54,122 bases of DNA, from positions 1 through 54,122 of IMG/VR virus record IMGVR_UViG_3300025112_005126, one strand, 5' to 3'. A program made the position numbers and the translations under genes. The notes below the pieces were generated by a model. The model had not been told where the DNA came from, searched no databases, and saw only the letters and a program-made list of their open reading frames with translations. This document shows positions 1 through 8,177 of this stretch, piece after piece; position 1 is the first letter of the stretch; every line of letters begins with the position of its first letter. The stretch comes from a virus.

Positions 1-14
1 TTTTGAATATGGAT

Positions 15-236
15 CTAACGACGATGTGTATGGAGATTATTACTAAATTCATATTCTACGTCCTTTAATACAGAAGGATATCTTTCATTAATATATTTGT
101 TAATAGGAATCGGCTTTAGACAATCTTTTGTATGTCCTATTTTTTCTGCTTTTTCAGCAATAATATTTACTGCTTCAAATAAGCACAACCATCGTGCCAG
201 TTGTGAATAGTCTTTAGTAGGTTTTTTATTGTTCAT
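15..236 (-). CDS. Hypothetical protein, 73 aa
   Basis: Small soluble protein that I do not recognise. It has no membrane segment or known motif; the middle is rich in Lys and Ile and the C-terminus is short and basic (HTHRR). Its ATG at 236 lies inside the end of the upstream gene (stop at 226), an 11-base overlap, which fits translational coupling in a three-gene minus-strand operon headed by the promoter at 965-983. Existence of the gene is supported mainly by this packing. Function unknown. Confidence 0.55.
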   Translation of the reverse strand: MNNKKPTKDYSQLARWLCLFEAVNIIAEKAEKIGHTKDCLKPIPINKYINERYPSVLKDVEYEFSNNLHTHRR

Positions 237-618
237 AAATCATTGTTGTTGGTAATACAGTACTAATATCAATTTTTACTTTATTCTGAGCATCACATTC
301 TTCACAATTAAATTCATTGTCGTCCTTTGTTAATATTACATATACATTATTCATTTTTTTACATCCTTGACATTCAGCTAAAATCCGATTTTGTTCTGCT
401 AATTGAGATAAATGTAGCGCCTCTTTTTCTAAATTTAAGCGAGCGATATATCTAAGAATATTATTATATAGAAAAAAGAACAGTATTTGAGCCCCGGTTG
501 CTCCTATGAATACTTTTATAAAGCTAGTAAGGGAGGGATAAAATAAAACTGTTATACCGCTAATTGAACTTGAAATTAAAATTAAAATTAATAAACTCTT
601 AACTATCTGATTCGTCAT
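226..618 (-). CDS. Small membrane protein with C-terminal zinc-ribbon-like CxxC pairs
   Basis: A 130-aa protein with two predicted membrane segments (about residues 7-27 and 32-52), a short helical linker, and a C-terminal domain with two Cys pairs (C83-x2-C86 and C105-x2-C108) that resembles a zinc ribbon. The ribbon would lie on one side of the inner membrane after a helical hairpin. It overlaps both neighbours by 10-20 bases, so it is probably co-transcribed with them. I do not recognise the family. The two hydrophobic segments and the paired cysteines are seen directly; zinc binding is inferred. Confidence 0.6.
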   Translation of the reverse strand: MTNQIVKSLLILILISSSISGITVLFYPSLTSFIKVFIGATGAQILFFFLYNNILRYIARLNLEKEALHLSQLAEQNRILAECQGCKKMNNVYVILTKDDNEFNCEECDAQNKVKIDISTVLPTTMIYEQ

Positions 619-964
619 GATCTAAATCTTCCGACACTGATTTTATAAGATCTTGAATTTTTTGCAACTTTAAAGTTGCGGCTTGTACAACTTTTTCGTC
701 TAAGTGGGTGGAAGGATTTTCGAACAGCTGAACTAATAGCCCAGTAGCATCCGCTATATTTTTATAAGCGGAACCTAATTGTTCAATTAAATGATCACCT
801 GGAAAAGGAACAAGGTCAGCTGAAATTTGATTATAAGTTGCTGGACTAGCCTGTGCAATATCAGCTAATGTTTTTGTAGTTGGTCGAACGTGTCTAGACT
901 TCACGTCTTTCCAATACTTGTTAGTGTACTTATATAAATCTTCGAAAAGTATGCCTTTCATCAT
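599..964 (-). CDS. Hypothetical protein, 121 aa, first gene of a late operon
   Basis: Unknown soluble, mostly helical protein; the C-terminal third is charged and acidic (ends DLDHDESDS). It begins with two Met codons (964 and 961). The AATAAATA box on the minus strand ends three bases before the first ATG and six before the second, so the second Met (MKGILFEDL) may be the true start. The N-terminus has an L-F-E sequence that loosely resembles a T4 prohead-protease site, but this is weak. It heads the operon running to base 15. Confidence 0.6.
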   Translation of the reverse strand: MMKGILFEDLYKYTNKYWKDVKSRHVRPTTKTLADIAQASPATYNQISADLVPFPGDHLIEQLGSAYKNIADATGLLVQLFENPSTHLDEKVVQAATLKLQKIQDLIKSVSEDLDHDESDS

Positions 965-983
965 AAGTATTTATTAAATACTT
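965..983. promoter_or_regulatory. Palindromic divergent late promoter
   Basis: A perfect inverted repeat with 9-base arms around one central base (974). Each arm supplies a T4-late-type box: ATTAAATA at 973-980 for the plus-strand gene starting at 986 (5-base gap) and AATAAATA at 975-968 on the minus strand for the gene starting at 964 (3-base gap). The two boxes overlap, so two gp55-type polymerases could hardly bind at once. Promoter role is inferred from resemblance to the T4 late consensus TATAAATA. Confidence 0.6.
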
Positions 984-985
984 AC

Positions 986-1420
986 ATGGGAAAGTTTGAA
1001 AATAAATTTTTATCTTTACTTTTAGAAGATGAATTTGATGCACCAGGCCCAGCTGCTGCTCCCGGACCCGCACCTGCGCCAGCAATTGATGCGGAGCCGA
1101 CCGACGATCAACAATCTTTTGCAAATGCTTTAGATGAACCAGATCATGCCGACGATTTTGAAGATGTAATAGATCAGAACCCGAACGAGCAACAAGAACT
1201 TGAAGATTTACAAGAATGGATTACCAATATTGATGAGGTATTACAATATCTTAATGGTGGTATTTCTAGTGTGTTAGGTAAGTTACGAGATGATAATAAA
1301 GTAGGTACTATTTATGCTGATGTTTCTGATGCTACAAAAAATGAAGTTTTAGATGTATGTGAGAGATTAGCAGGATTAAATCAAATTTTTAAAAACCTTT
1401 ATATAGAAAAACATAAATAA
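986..1420 (+). CDS. Hypothetical late protein with Pro/Ala-rich linker
   Basis: A 144-aa acidic protein. Residues 1-16 (MGKFENKFLSLLLEDE) are followed by a low-complexity Pro/Ala segment at about 19-33, an acidic stretch, and a helical C-terminal half from about residue 70. The N-terminus, a short amphipathic segment ending LLLE, resembles the capsid-targeting peptides of T4 internal proteins that prohead protease gp21 cuts after Glu. With the late-type promoter directly upstream, a virion or core protein is plausible. I do not recognise the family. Confidence 0.6.
   Translation: MGKFENKFLSLLLEDEFDAPGPAAAPGPAPAPAIDAEPTDDQQSFANALDEPDHADDFEDVIDQNPNEQQELEDLQEWITNIDEVLQYLNGGISSVLGKLRDDNKVGTIYADVSDATKNEVLDVCERLAGLNQIFKNLYIEKHK
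1412..1419 (+). promoter_or_regulatory. Late promoter box CATAAATA
   Basis: Close match to the T4 late consensus, lying inside the last codons of the preceding gene. The gap to the ATG at 1429 is 9 bases, so any leader would be about 4 bases long. No Shine-Dalgarno sequence is visible between box and ATG. Confidence 0.45.
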
Positions 1421-1428
1421 TTAATATT

Positions 1429-1881
1429 ATGGCAAATTCAGGAAGACGAGCGGAGTTACAACGAGGAATAGAGACCCACGAGATCCAATCTAGAAAAGCA
1501 CGTGTTGCTTGGAAAGCGACGAGATCGGCTTGGCAAGTGATTGAAAAGGAGCACGGCGGTACTCCGTCTGCGGACATAATCGCGGCTCATGAGAAGGAAG
1601 AGAAGGTCGCTGAAAAGGCATATAGGGATGCGAAAAAAGAAAGAAAAGCAGCAGAAAAGGTATTAGCTCAATTTGATGCTGCAGAGGCTGCCAAAGATGC
1701 TGCTCCTGGAGGACCAGCGCCAGCACCTCCTCCACCGCCGAAGCCAGCGCCCAAGGCGTCGGGTTATAAGTCTGATCTTGATAAGAAATGGGCTGTTTAT
1801 ATAGCTGGACCAAAAGCGGCTACTGATAAAGCGTGGGCGGATGAAATAGCTGGGCCTAGGCCAGCAGGTTGGACTGGTTAA
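1429..1881 (+). CDS. Hypothetical coiled-coil protein, G+C-rich gene
   Basis: A 150-aa protein. Residues 1-85 are highly charged and Ala-rich and probably form a long helix or coiled coil. A Pro/Ala linker follows at about 90-110, then a short tail with an IAGP motif twice (YIAGPKAATDKAW and EIAGPRPAGW). The gene is visibly richer in G+C than its neighbours, with codons such as GCG, GAG and ACG that are rare elsewhere here, suggesting recent acquisition. It is preceded by a late-type box. The domain plan (helix, Pro-rich linker, tail) would suit a structural or packaged protein, but no family is recognised. Confidence 0.6.
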   Translation: MANSGRRAELQRGIETHEIQSRKARVAWKATRSAWQVIEKEHGGTPSADIIAAHEKEEKVAEKAYRDAKKERKAAEKVLAQFDAAEAAKDAAPGGPAPAPPPPPKPAPKASGYKSDLDKKWAVYIAGPKAATDKAWADEIAGPRPAGWTG

Positions 1882-2910
1882 TTAAATTCTAGATAATAAT
1901 AATTTACCTTTTAATTCAGTATAACTATTGTTAAGTATAAACCGAGATGTAACTTCGTCTCGGTTTATTTTTACGCACAAATCATTAAAATCTTTAAAAT
2001 TTAATAACTCTTCAGGCCATATAAAACACTTTTCTCCTTGACTGAGTAATAATTGAGTTTTTTGTTTTGCTGTTTCATCACAGTGTTGGTTATCAAGAAC
2101 CCAAATACGCTTATGAAAAGGTTTTTGAATTATTTGTTGTTCTTGTCGTTTTGTAAAACAAGATCTACCTTTGCTGATACCACCTACTGCAACACCATTT
2201 TTAACAAAAAAACTATCTATTGGTCCCTCAAAAATAAAAATATACTCTAAAGTATTATCTATTTTATCGATATTAAATATTGTTTTATCTGCTCCTATTT
2301 TTGAAAGATATTTTGGCTTTGTATCTTTTTTATTTTGTTTTAATTTTCTTGATTGATAAAATATGATTTTATTATTATCATAAAACGGTATTATTATTCT
2401 ATTTTTATGTACAAAATCATTTCTACTAAACCACAAAGATTTAGGTTTATTAATTGCTGTTAATAGTCTTCTCTCTTTGCATGTAATTATAGCATGTGTT
2501 ACCATTGGTTCATGACTATAAAAACTGCACTGAACTTTATCGTATAAATTAATACAATCACCAGGAAGAGATTGTGGTGGTTTATCGGGAGTTAATTTAT
2601 CTTCTGTTTCAACAGGAATGTTAAATGTATCTATATCTTTACATTCATTAATTATATCAATATAATTCTTACCTGTTACTTCTTGGACCCATTTTACAGG
2701 AGAACCACTCCAACCACAATTATGACAGAAAATATGATCTTCTTTTACTATATAGTAGAGTCTTCTTTTTTTATTCCAAGACTTACCTTCTCTACAAACA
2801 GGACAACCACCTTCATATACGTTAGTTAATTTTTTATACTTAGGATACCCCGCATATTGATAAAATTTTTCTACAATATATTCTTGTGGTATTACGTCAT
2901 TTAGGCTCAT
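1882..2910 (-). CDS. 61: DNA primase (T4 gp61-like)
   Basis: Makes RNA primers for lagging-strand synthesis with the gp41 helicase. A zinc-binding domain is seen near the N-terminus (C36-x2-C39 and C62-x2-C65, with WNKKRRLYY between). A Toprim-like core follows: the acidic motif IFIFEGPID has Glu228, and WVLDNQHCD carries the Asp cluster near 273. At 342 aa it matches the size of T4 gp61. It ends at 1882, tail to tail with the plus-strand gene, and its start overlaps the small gene upstream by 14 bases. Zinc finger plus Toprim, together with the replication context, makes the call firm. Confidence 0.9.
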   Translation of the reverse strand: MSLNDVIPQEYIVEKFYQYAGYPKYKKLTNVYEGGCPVCREGKSWNKKRRLYYIVKEDHIFCHNCGWSGSPVKWVQEVTGKNYIDIINECKDIDTFNIPVETEDKLTPDKPPQSLPGDCINLYDKVQCSFYSHEPMVTHAIITCKERRLLTAINKPKSLWFSRNDFVHKNRIIIPFYDNNKIIFYQSRKLKQNKKDTKPKYLSKIGADKTIFNIDKIDNTLEYIFIFEGPIDSFFVKNGVAVGGISKGRSCFTKRQEQQIIQKPFHKRIWVLDNQHCDETAKQKTQLLLSQGEKCFIWPEELLNFKDFNDLCVKINRDEVTSRFILNNSYTELKGKLLLSRI

Positions 2911-3088
2911 CTACTGATCGGACATCAACTATTTGTTTTGTAATAAATTGGCCGGTGTGAGGATCAGTATAATGTGCTTCTGTACGTATTTCATCACCCA
3001 TTCTAACTTCTCTCATTGTAGGTGCAATTGTATTACCAGCAGGTCCCATTATATTATTAGGATTTTTTGTATATTCAACTTTTCGCAT
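2897..3088 (-). CDS. Hypothetical protein, 63 aa
   Basis: Small polar protein between the exonuclease and primase genes, overlapping both by 14 bases, which supports it being translated. It contains no membrane segment or cysteine; the sequence suggests a small beta-rich domain (MGDEIRTEAHYTDPHTGQFI). No family is recognised. Confidence 0.6.
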   Translation of the reverse strand: MRKVEYTKNPNNIMGPAGNTIAPTMREVRMGDEIRTEAHYTDPHTGQFITKQIVDVRSVDEPK

Positions 3089-3983
3089 TTTTAATCGCCT
3101 TCTTAATAATATTTATTATATTTTCGTTGTTATTAAACGATTCTCGCCATGAAGAATAATTCCTTACAATAGACCACATATTTAATTTCTTTGCTTCTTC
3201 TATAAATTTATTATGATTACTTTTATGAGTTTTACATTTTTTTAATTGTTCTTCATATATAGGTACCTCATCTGGATAATAATCATAACCAATTGATAAG
3301 TCCATTAATTTTAAGTTTCTTTCATAAATGACTTGCTGTTCTTCTGTTAATTTAGTTAGATCTAATTTTTTAAATCGAGCAAGACCATATTTAGGTATAC
3401 CAGGTATATTATCAGATTTATCACCTGTTACAGCTCTGTAATTTAAATATTGGTCTTTAGATACTCCTGTATATTCTTCAAAATTTTGTAATGTAACTAT
3501 TTTCTTTTTTATAGGACTATAGATTTTAGTATCAACGGATATTGTTTGTAATAAATCTTTATCAGTTGTTACTATAACACTTTGACCAGGAAGGTGTGCT
3601 GATAACCAAGCCATTAAGTCATCAGCTTCCATTCTAAGCGGAAACATATTATGTACACCTAGTAAAGAAATAATCTCTTGGATTTTTTCTGCATACTCAT
3701 GTACATCTTTAAATTTATCGTCATCCCTATTCGCTTTATATTCTACGGTAATAACTTCATTCCTGAAATTAGTAGAAGGCCATTCTAATTTTTTATCCCA
3801 TGTACAATAAATTTTTTTTGATTGAAATTTATCTACATAAGATTTTAGAGATCGTAAAAATAGAAATATTTGACCTGGACTGTTTGATTCGTCTAATTTA
3901 AAATTATTAGTCCAAAAGATTCGGTATAATAGATTGTTGCCGTCTATTATAAGATTATTTGCCCCACCATTTTTCATTTTCAA
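3075..3983 (-). CDS. rnh: 5'-3' exonuclease / RNase H (FEN family)
   Basis: Flap endonuclease/5' exonuclease that in T4 removes RNA primers from Okazaki fragments. The acidic metal-binding residues typical of the family are present in order: D14 (IIDGNNLLYR), E119-x-D121-D122 (MEADDLMAW), D141 and D143 (TTDKDLL), and D188/D191 (VTGDKSDNIPG), followed by the helix-hairpin-helix region (PGIPKYGLARF). At 302 aa it is the usual length for T4 RNase H. It lies directly before primase in the minus-strand operon. Whether it is closer to T4 rnh or to pol I-type exonucleases cannot be settled by eye. Confidence 0.88.
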   Translation of the reverse strand: MKMKNGGANNLIIDGNNLLYRIFWTNNFKLDESNSPGQIFLFLRSLKSYVDKFQSKKIYCTWDKKLEWPSTNFRNEVITVEYKANRDDDKFKDVHEYAEKIQEIISLLGVHNMFPLRMEADDLMAWLSAHLPGQSVIVTTDKDLLQTISVDTKIYSPIKKKIVTLQNFEEYTGVSKDQYLNYRAVTGDKSDNIPGIPKYGLARFKKLDLTKLTEEQQVIYERNLKLMDLSIGYDYYPDEVPIYEEQLKKCKTHKSNHNKFIEEAKKLNMWSIVRNYSSWRESFNNNENIINIIKKAIKNAKS

Positions 3984-4953
3984 TATACCACATTATAGTG
4001 TATCTTAAATCATCGGCAAATGTTTTTTGAGTTTCAGAAAATTCTAATTGATCGCCTGATTGAATCATCATGTCCCTATACGCTGAATCTCTTAAACTAT
4101 ATCTAAGATCATGACCTTTTCTATCTTCAACATAGCTAATTAACTTTTTAGGCTTTTTCAAAATCGTCAAAATTATCTCTACAATTTCAATATTAGATAT
4201 TTCTGAATGGTATTCTGAGTCAGGAGCAAGGTTATATATCTTTCCTGCATCTCCTTGCATTAATACGTTATATATTTTTTCGCAATGGTCTTTGACGTAT
4301 ATCCATTGACGTATGTTATTACCCTTTCCATATACTGGAATTTGTTCATTATTATTAGCTTTGTAAGCAATAACCGGAATAAATTTTTCGGAGTATTGCC
4401 TGGGTCCAAAGTTATTTGTACATCTTGTTATAATAATATCCTTTTTATATGTTTTGTGAAAGGATAGTGCTAATAAATCTGCTCCTGCTTTTGTTGCTGA
4501 ATATATAGATGATGGTTCTAATAAACTGTATTCTTCGCTCGGGTCTGAATTAAACTGTAAGCTACCATATACCTCATCCGTTCCTACTTGAAGAAACCTT
4601 GTACTGTCAGGTAGTTGTTTTAATAATTCGTATACCCCTACATAATTACTATCGATAAAGATATCACCAGCTTTGATACTGTTATCTACATGAGATTCTG
4701 CAGCAAAATTTACAATATAATCATACTCTTTATCTAATTTAAAATCTGAAATACTTACATATATTATATCTAATTTATTACTAGACTTTTTATACATGTC
4801 CCATAGATAGTCTTCTGTTTTATCAGACACGCAATATGCATAACTATCGATAATTGTTATTTCGCAATTTTCACATTCACGGTGAAGGAGCTCTACAAAA
4901 TGACTTCCAATAAATCCTAAACCGCCTGTTACTAAAATATTTTTATCTTTCAT
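3955..4953 (-). CDS. rmlB: NDP-glucose 4,6-dehydratase (RmlB-like)
   Basis: Extended short-chain dehydrogenase that converts dTDP- or UDP-glucose to the 4-keto-6-deoxy sugar, the first step to rhamnose and related 6-deoxysugars. Seen: NAD-binding TGGLGFIGSH (residues 9-18), catalytic TDE (125-127) and Y151-x3-K155 (YSATK), plus the conserved NNFGPRQ and IRQWIYV segments. Length (332 aa) is normal. The start overlaps the stop of the glycosyltransferase upstream by 4 bases, and the pair lies in one operon with the epimerase/reductase at 5587-6507. The nucleotide carried by the substrate (dTDP or UDP) cannot be told from sequence alone. Confidence 0.9.
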   Translation of the reverse strand: MKDKNILVTGGLGFIGSHFVELLHRECENCEITIIDSYAYCVSDKTEDYLWDMYKKSSNKLDIIYVSISDFKLDKEYDYIVNFAAESHVDNSIKAGDIFIDSNYVGVYELLKQLPDSTRFLQVGTDEVYGSLQFNSDPSEEYSLLEPSSIYSATKAGADLLALSFHKTYKKDIIITRCTNNFGPRQYSEKFIPVIAYKANNNEQIPVYGKGNNIRQWIYVKDHCEKIYNVLMQGDAGKIYNLAPDSEYHSEISNIEIVEIILTILKKPKKLISYVEDRKGHDLRYSLRDSAYRDMMIQSGDQLEFSETQKTFADDLRYTIMWYIENEKWWGK

Positions 4954-5597
4954 GGTTTTAATGTGTTAAATACCTCATCAATATATTCTTGCGTTCTATA
5001 ATTCCACCAATGATGATGAGCAAAGCTATCGCGAATATTTGATTCTGATGATTGTACGTTAGATACTACTCCTTCACTTAATTTTGGGTCAATATTTTGT
5101 CTTATATGTGGATATTCAAAATACAAATGTTTTATCATTTCTTGATCGTCAGCGCTTTTTTGCGAGCGTGGGTATTCAGATATTGTTGTTGGTTTTAAAA
5201 AAGTGCATGTGTTAAAAAATACTCTACTAAATATTGTATTTTTTATAATCATAAACCCAGTGCATAGCCCGTGAGAATCTGATGATATAGTTATATCTTT
5301 ATGTATTAACTTTTTAGATTCATCGAATATATTATAAGTAGGATCTTTGATAACAATATCAATATCAGAATATATAATGTATTTGTAATTACGTTGTAGT
5401 TGTCTTGTGATAAGACTTAATTTTCGAAGACGGCATATATTTGGCTCTATATCATCGATTAAAATATGTTTATATTCGTAGTTATTAGCTATAGCATACT
5501 CTTTAAAATATGGCTCAGTATGTTTATATAAATCATGATATATTGATTCAGCGGATGAATCGCGATATGTCATAAGTAATATACTTTTATCTTTCAT
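4950..5597 (-). CDS. Glycosyltransferase with DxD motif
   Basis: A 215-aa putative nucleotide-sugar transferase of the GT-A fold. The motif YIIYSDIDIVIKDP carries the DxD metal/nucleotide-sugar site in the middle of the protein. The segment CTGFMIIKN and the late HHHWWNY-like end resemble small galactosyl/mannosyl-type transferases. It sits between the 4,6-dehydratase and the epimerase/reductase with 4- and 11-base overlaps, so it probably transfers the sugar they make. The acceptor is unknown and could be DNA, virion protein or host glycan. Confidence 0.75.
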   Translation of the reverse strand: MKDKSILLMTYRDSSAESIYHDLYKHTEPYFKEYAIANNYEYKHILIDDIEPNICRLRKLSLITRQLQRNYKYIIYSDIDIVIKDPTYNIFDESKKLIHKDITISSDSHGLCTGFMIIKNTIFSRVFFNTCTFLKPTTISEYPRSQKSADDQEMIKHLYFEYPHIRQNIDPKLSEGVVSNVQSSESNIRDSFAHHHWWNYRTQEYIDEVFNTLKP

Positions 5598-6507
5598 CCG
5601 CTAATTCTTTAGTAAGGTATGTTTCTTTTTCACTTAATATTCTAATTAACGACTCTCTTTCTGACGGCATATCTAATCCATACTCTTTCACTTTATCTAT
5701 TGATAAAATACAATTAGATCTATTAGCGACAATATGTTCCTTTAATTGATTATAGGTAATAAACTTCCAGTTCGGATTCCATAGTCCGTGTTTATCTAAG
5801 ATGTCACACACTTCAGTTGTTTTAAGAGGATTAGGGTTGACACAATTATACACACCGTTAGGTAATTCTTCGATATTAATAATTTTATTAATTACATGCA
5901 GTAGATCCTCAATAACAGTTTTAGAGTTTACCTCTTCGAGAATATTATTATATTTTAAGATTTTACTTAAATAGTTTTTCTTAGAGTTAAAATCATTGCA
6001 AATTGGCATTCTTATACGTAAAGTATAAACGTTTTTAAAGTTCTTCAGGCATAGTTCTGCTGCATGCTTTGTTTTACTATACCAACTACTATCAGGATTA
6101 GTTAGTCCGAAATTTGGTTCGTCTTCTTCTGTGTATTGTACGTCTGTTGGTCCGTCATATATACACCCAGAGCTTACATTAATAATTTTTATATTATCTT
6201 TTACACAAAACTGAGCTAGCATAGTAGGCAGTGTTACGTTTAAATCCCAGCAAATTTGCTTATTCTCCTCACAGGCATCCACATTAGGAGCACCAGTGTA
6301 CCCAACACAGTTTATTATCCATTTAGTTTGTGATCCGCGAAACTCGGATATTAAATTACTAAATAATGTTTCTTTTAATTTGTCGGGTGTATTATATGGA
6401 TAGTTTGCTAAATGAACTACGTCATATATATTTTCTAAGTTTTCGAGAAAATACTTATAAGCTTTTTTCCCAATATAACCGTTACCTAAAACAACTATTT
6501 TATTCAT
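5587..6507 (-). CDS. NDP-rhamnose synthase / 4-reductase, NRS/ER-like
   Basis: NAD(P)H-dependent SDR that finishes NDP-rhamnose-type sugar synthesis. Seen: GNGYIG at 8-13, SGCIYDG at 113-119, Y143-SKT-K147, RIRMPI at 164-169 and a late ANRSNC segment. These resemble the plant nucleotide-rhamnose synthase/epimerase-reductase (NRS/ER) more than bacterial RmlD. In the plant enzyme, as I recall, Cys115 and Lys183 serve 3,5-epimerisation; here Cys115 is present and a Lys lies at 182 in a matching SKI context. A bifunctional enzyme would explain why no RmlC epimerase is seen nearby. The plain alternative is an RmlD-like reductase. Confidence 0.78.
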   Translation of the reverse strand: MNKIVVLGNGYIGKKAYKYFLENLENIYDVVHLANYPYNTPDKLKETLFSNLISEFRGSQTKWIINCVGYTGAPNVDACEENKQICWDLNVTLPTMLAQFCVKDNIKIINVSSGCIYDGPTDVQYTEEDEPNFGLTNPDSSWYSKTKHAAELCLKNFKNVYTLRIRMPICNDFNSKKNYLSKILKYNNILEEVNSKTVIEDLLHVINKIINIEELPNGVYNCVNPNPLKTTEVCDILDKHGLWNPNWKFITYNQLKEHIVANRSNCILSIDKVKEYGLDMPSERESLIRILSEKETYLTKELADER

Positions 6508-6793
6508 CTTTATTCTTTTGTTCTTGTATGTCGCTGAAGAAATCTATACTACCTACTCGTCTTAATAATGTCTCTATAGCGTCATAATCTTGAGGAGTCT
6601 TACCTGAAACAATTACTACACTTTCTCCTTTAAGGTCATATCCAAGTAGTATAAATGATTTTAAATGCTCCGCTAAATAATCGTTAATAAACGACATATC
6701 TTGTTCTTCCATTGAATCGACAGACTCAGCGGCATTAATACTAGACTTTAATAAGTTATCAAAATTCCTAGGTTTTGGCATTTGTCTTTTCAT
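6500..6793 (-). CDS. Hypothetical protein, 97 aa
   Basis: Unknown small acidic protein. The N-terminal 35 residues are polar and probably flexible (MKRQMPKPRNF). The C-terminal part looks like a small alpha/beta domain (YDLKGESVVIVSGKTPQDYDAIETLLRR in outline). It overlaps the NRS/ER-like gene by 8 bases and the upstream gene by 26, so it belongs to the same operon. I cannot assign a function. Confidence 0.6.
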   Translation of the reverse strand: MKRQMPKPRNFDNLLKSSINAAESVDSMEEQDMSFINDYLAEHLKSFILLGYDLKGESVVIVSGKTPQDYDAIETLLRRVGSIDFFSDIQEQKNKDE

Positions 6794-7082
6794 TAGGTGT
6801 AATATTCTTTTCGATTAATTTAGTCATGATAACTTCCATGCTGTCAGTTTTTAATTGATAATTCTTAAAGTGACTTCCGTCATTTAGTTCAAATTTAAAG
6901 TCTCCACTCCAATCATAATTAACATAACACGTTATATATAAGGCATTTTGTTCTGGATTAATCATTATGGTCCATCGCCGAGGATCATTTGATGTATAAT
7001 CTGAGAAAATTCTATTTACTGTATATCCGTTATCTCTTAAACGTTTAATAAAATACCCACATGTCGTGACTTTATTTTTCAT
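6768..7082 (-). CDS. Hypothetical protein, 104 aa
   Basis: Small protein with a helical N-terminus (TCGYFIKRLRDNGY) and a beta-rich centre (RRWTIMINPEQNALYITCYVN, about residues 35-55). It overlaps the clamp-like gene by one base and the downstream gene by 26. The pattern is that of a compact single-domain phage protein, but no named family is recognised. Its position in the replication operon is the only hint to its role. Confidence 0.62.
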   Translation of the reverse strand: MKNKVTTCGYFIKRLRDNGYTVNRIFSDYTSNDPRRWTIMINPEQNALYITCYVNYDWSGDFKFELNDGSHFKNYQLKTDSMEVIMTKLIEKNITPNEKTNAKT

Positions 7083-7813
7083 TAGTTTTTATAACTCGTA
7101 CTAACAAATGTAAGTTCGATATTATCAATATTAAGTTTAAGCATAAGCATTTTATATTGGTTATTTATATTAATAATTGCCTCATTAAAATTTAATATAG
7201 AAATAAGCCTAAACAACTCAATATCTAAGATTAATTCATAATCTAAATCTTGTCCATCATATTCATCCGCTAACAAAGTTGTATAACTATCTACGTTTTG
7301 TAGTTTTTTATCTGATAATTCAGCATATACATTTGTGTTTTCGGTTTTAATATATATTTTACTAGATTCAGTTACAAACGGAAGTGCTTTTAAGATTGCA
7401 CTATTTTTTTCTTTTGTAAGTTTAAAGTTAGTGTTAAATGTAATATCATCAATTTTATTAAAATCAAATGCAGTATCTTTTGTTATACTACTATCAAATA
7501 AATGATATGTAAATCTATTAACATTACTATTATATTTTATACAATTTTTTTCTATTTCAAGATGTAAATCATTTTCGTCTAAGCACGATAAAATCTTAAT
7601 TAATTTTATTGTATCAGGTAAGCATATAGTACATTGTTCTGGGTGATCGTCCCAACTGATCTTATATTCTGCTTTAAGAAAAATATTAGAATTATTATGA
7701 ACTATAGTAGATATAGTATCGTGTACATCTAATGTCGCAGATGAATTTAATCTCGATATCGGATTAAGAAAATTTTGAATAAAATTATCTTTATTCTTTA
7801 TTGGTAGAATCAT
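7082..7813 (-). CDS. Probable sliding clamp (gp45-like)
   Basis: A 243-aa protein of nearly the same length as the T4 processivity clamp (about 228 aa). The C-terminal half has the alternating strand-helix order expected of a clamp subunit: NFKLTKEKNSAILKAL, a strand pair with IYIKTENTNVYAELSD, an acidic LLADEYDGQDLDYELIL segment recalling T4 gp45 'SLTLGDYDG', then a final strand pair. No catalytic motif is seen. The call rests on this pattern and on the replication context; clamp-loader genes 44 and 62, usually adjacent, are absent here. The alternative is an unrelated beta-rich protein. Confidence 0.5.
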   Translation of the reverse strand: MILPIKNKDNFIQNFLNPISRLNSSATLDVHDTISTIVHNNSNIFLKAEYKISWDDHPEQCTICLPDTIKLIKILSCLDENDLHLEIEKNCIKYNSNVNRFTYHLFDSSITKDTAFDFNKIDDITFNTNFKLTKEKNSAILKALPFVTESSKIYIKTENTNVYAELSDKKLQNVDSYTTLLADEYDGQDLDYELILDIELFRLISILNFNEAIININNQYKMLMLKLNIDNIELTFVSTSYKN

Positions 7814-8174
7814 TATTTTCGTTTAATTTGATTCGTATATTAATTTCTTTTGCGTTTTTTGCAATTCTCTTTTCAATTAAGCTCACAAATTTACTAATTT
7901 GTTTTTCAACGGCAGATACCCGCTCTATTAAGCTATTCAATAGAGCGGGATCTCCTGTAATTTGTGGCTGAGGAGCAACTGGTTGTTGATATATCTGCTG
8001 TTGCTGTTGTGGGAGTTGCTGTTGTTGATGTCGTGGTTGAGATTTTTTATATATCTCCTTATTTACAGGTATATCGTTCATTGTCGCACTTTTTTGAACA
8101 ATATCCTTATTCAAGCTTTTCGCTTGGTCGTTCATTTGATGAATGAACATTTTTACTGCGACATCTTCGTTCAT
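7791..8174 (-). CDS. Hypothetical Gln-rich coiled-coil protein
   Basis: A 127-aa protein with a helical N-terminus, a Gln/Pro-rich low-complexity stretch at about residues 48-72, and a C-terminal coiled coil (SLIERVSAVEKQISKFVSLI, about 80-115). It lies between gp32 and the clamp-like gene and overlaps the latter by 23 bases. It could be an adaptor bridging replication proteins, but that is only position-based inference. No family is recognised. Confidence 0.6.
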   Translation of the reverse strand: MNEDVAVKMFIHQMNDQAKSLNKDIVQKSATMNDIPVNKEIYKKSQPRHQQQQLPQQQQQIYQQPVAPQPQITGDPALLNSLIERVSAVEKQISKFVSLIEKRIAKNAKEINIRIKLNENNDSTNKE

Positions 8175-8177
8175 CTT

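Noticed and set aside
930-1124. 64-aa frame on the minus strand
   Set aside because: Lies opposite the 986-1420 gene and across the divergent promoter; the sequence has no protein-like character and no start signal.
1490-1813. 107-aa minus-strand frame
   Set aside because: Antisense shadow of the G+C-rich 1429-1881 gene.
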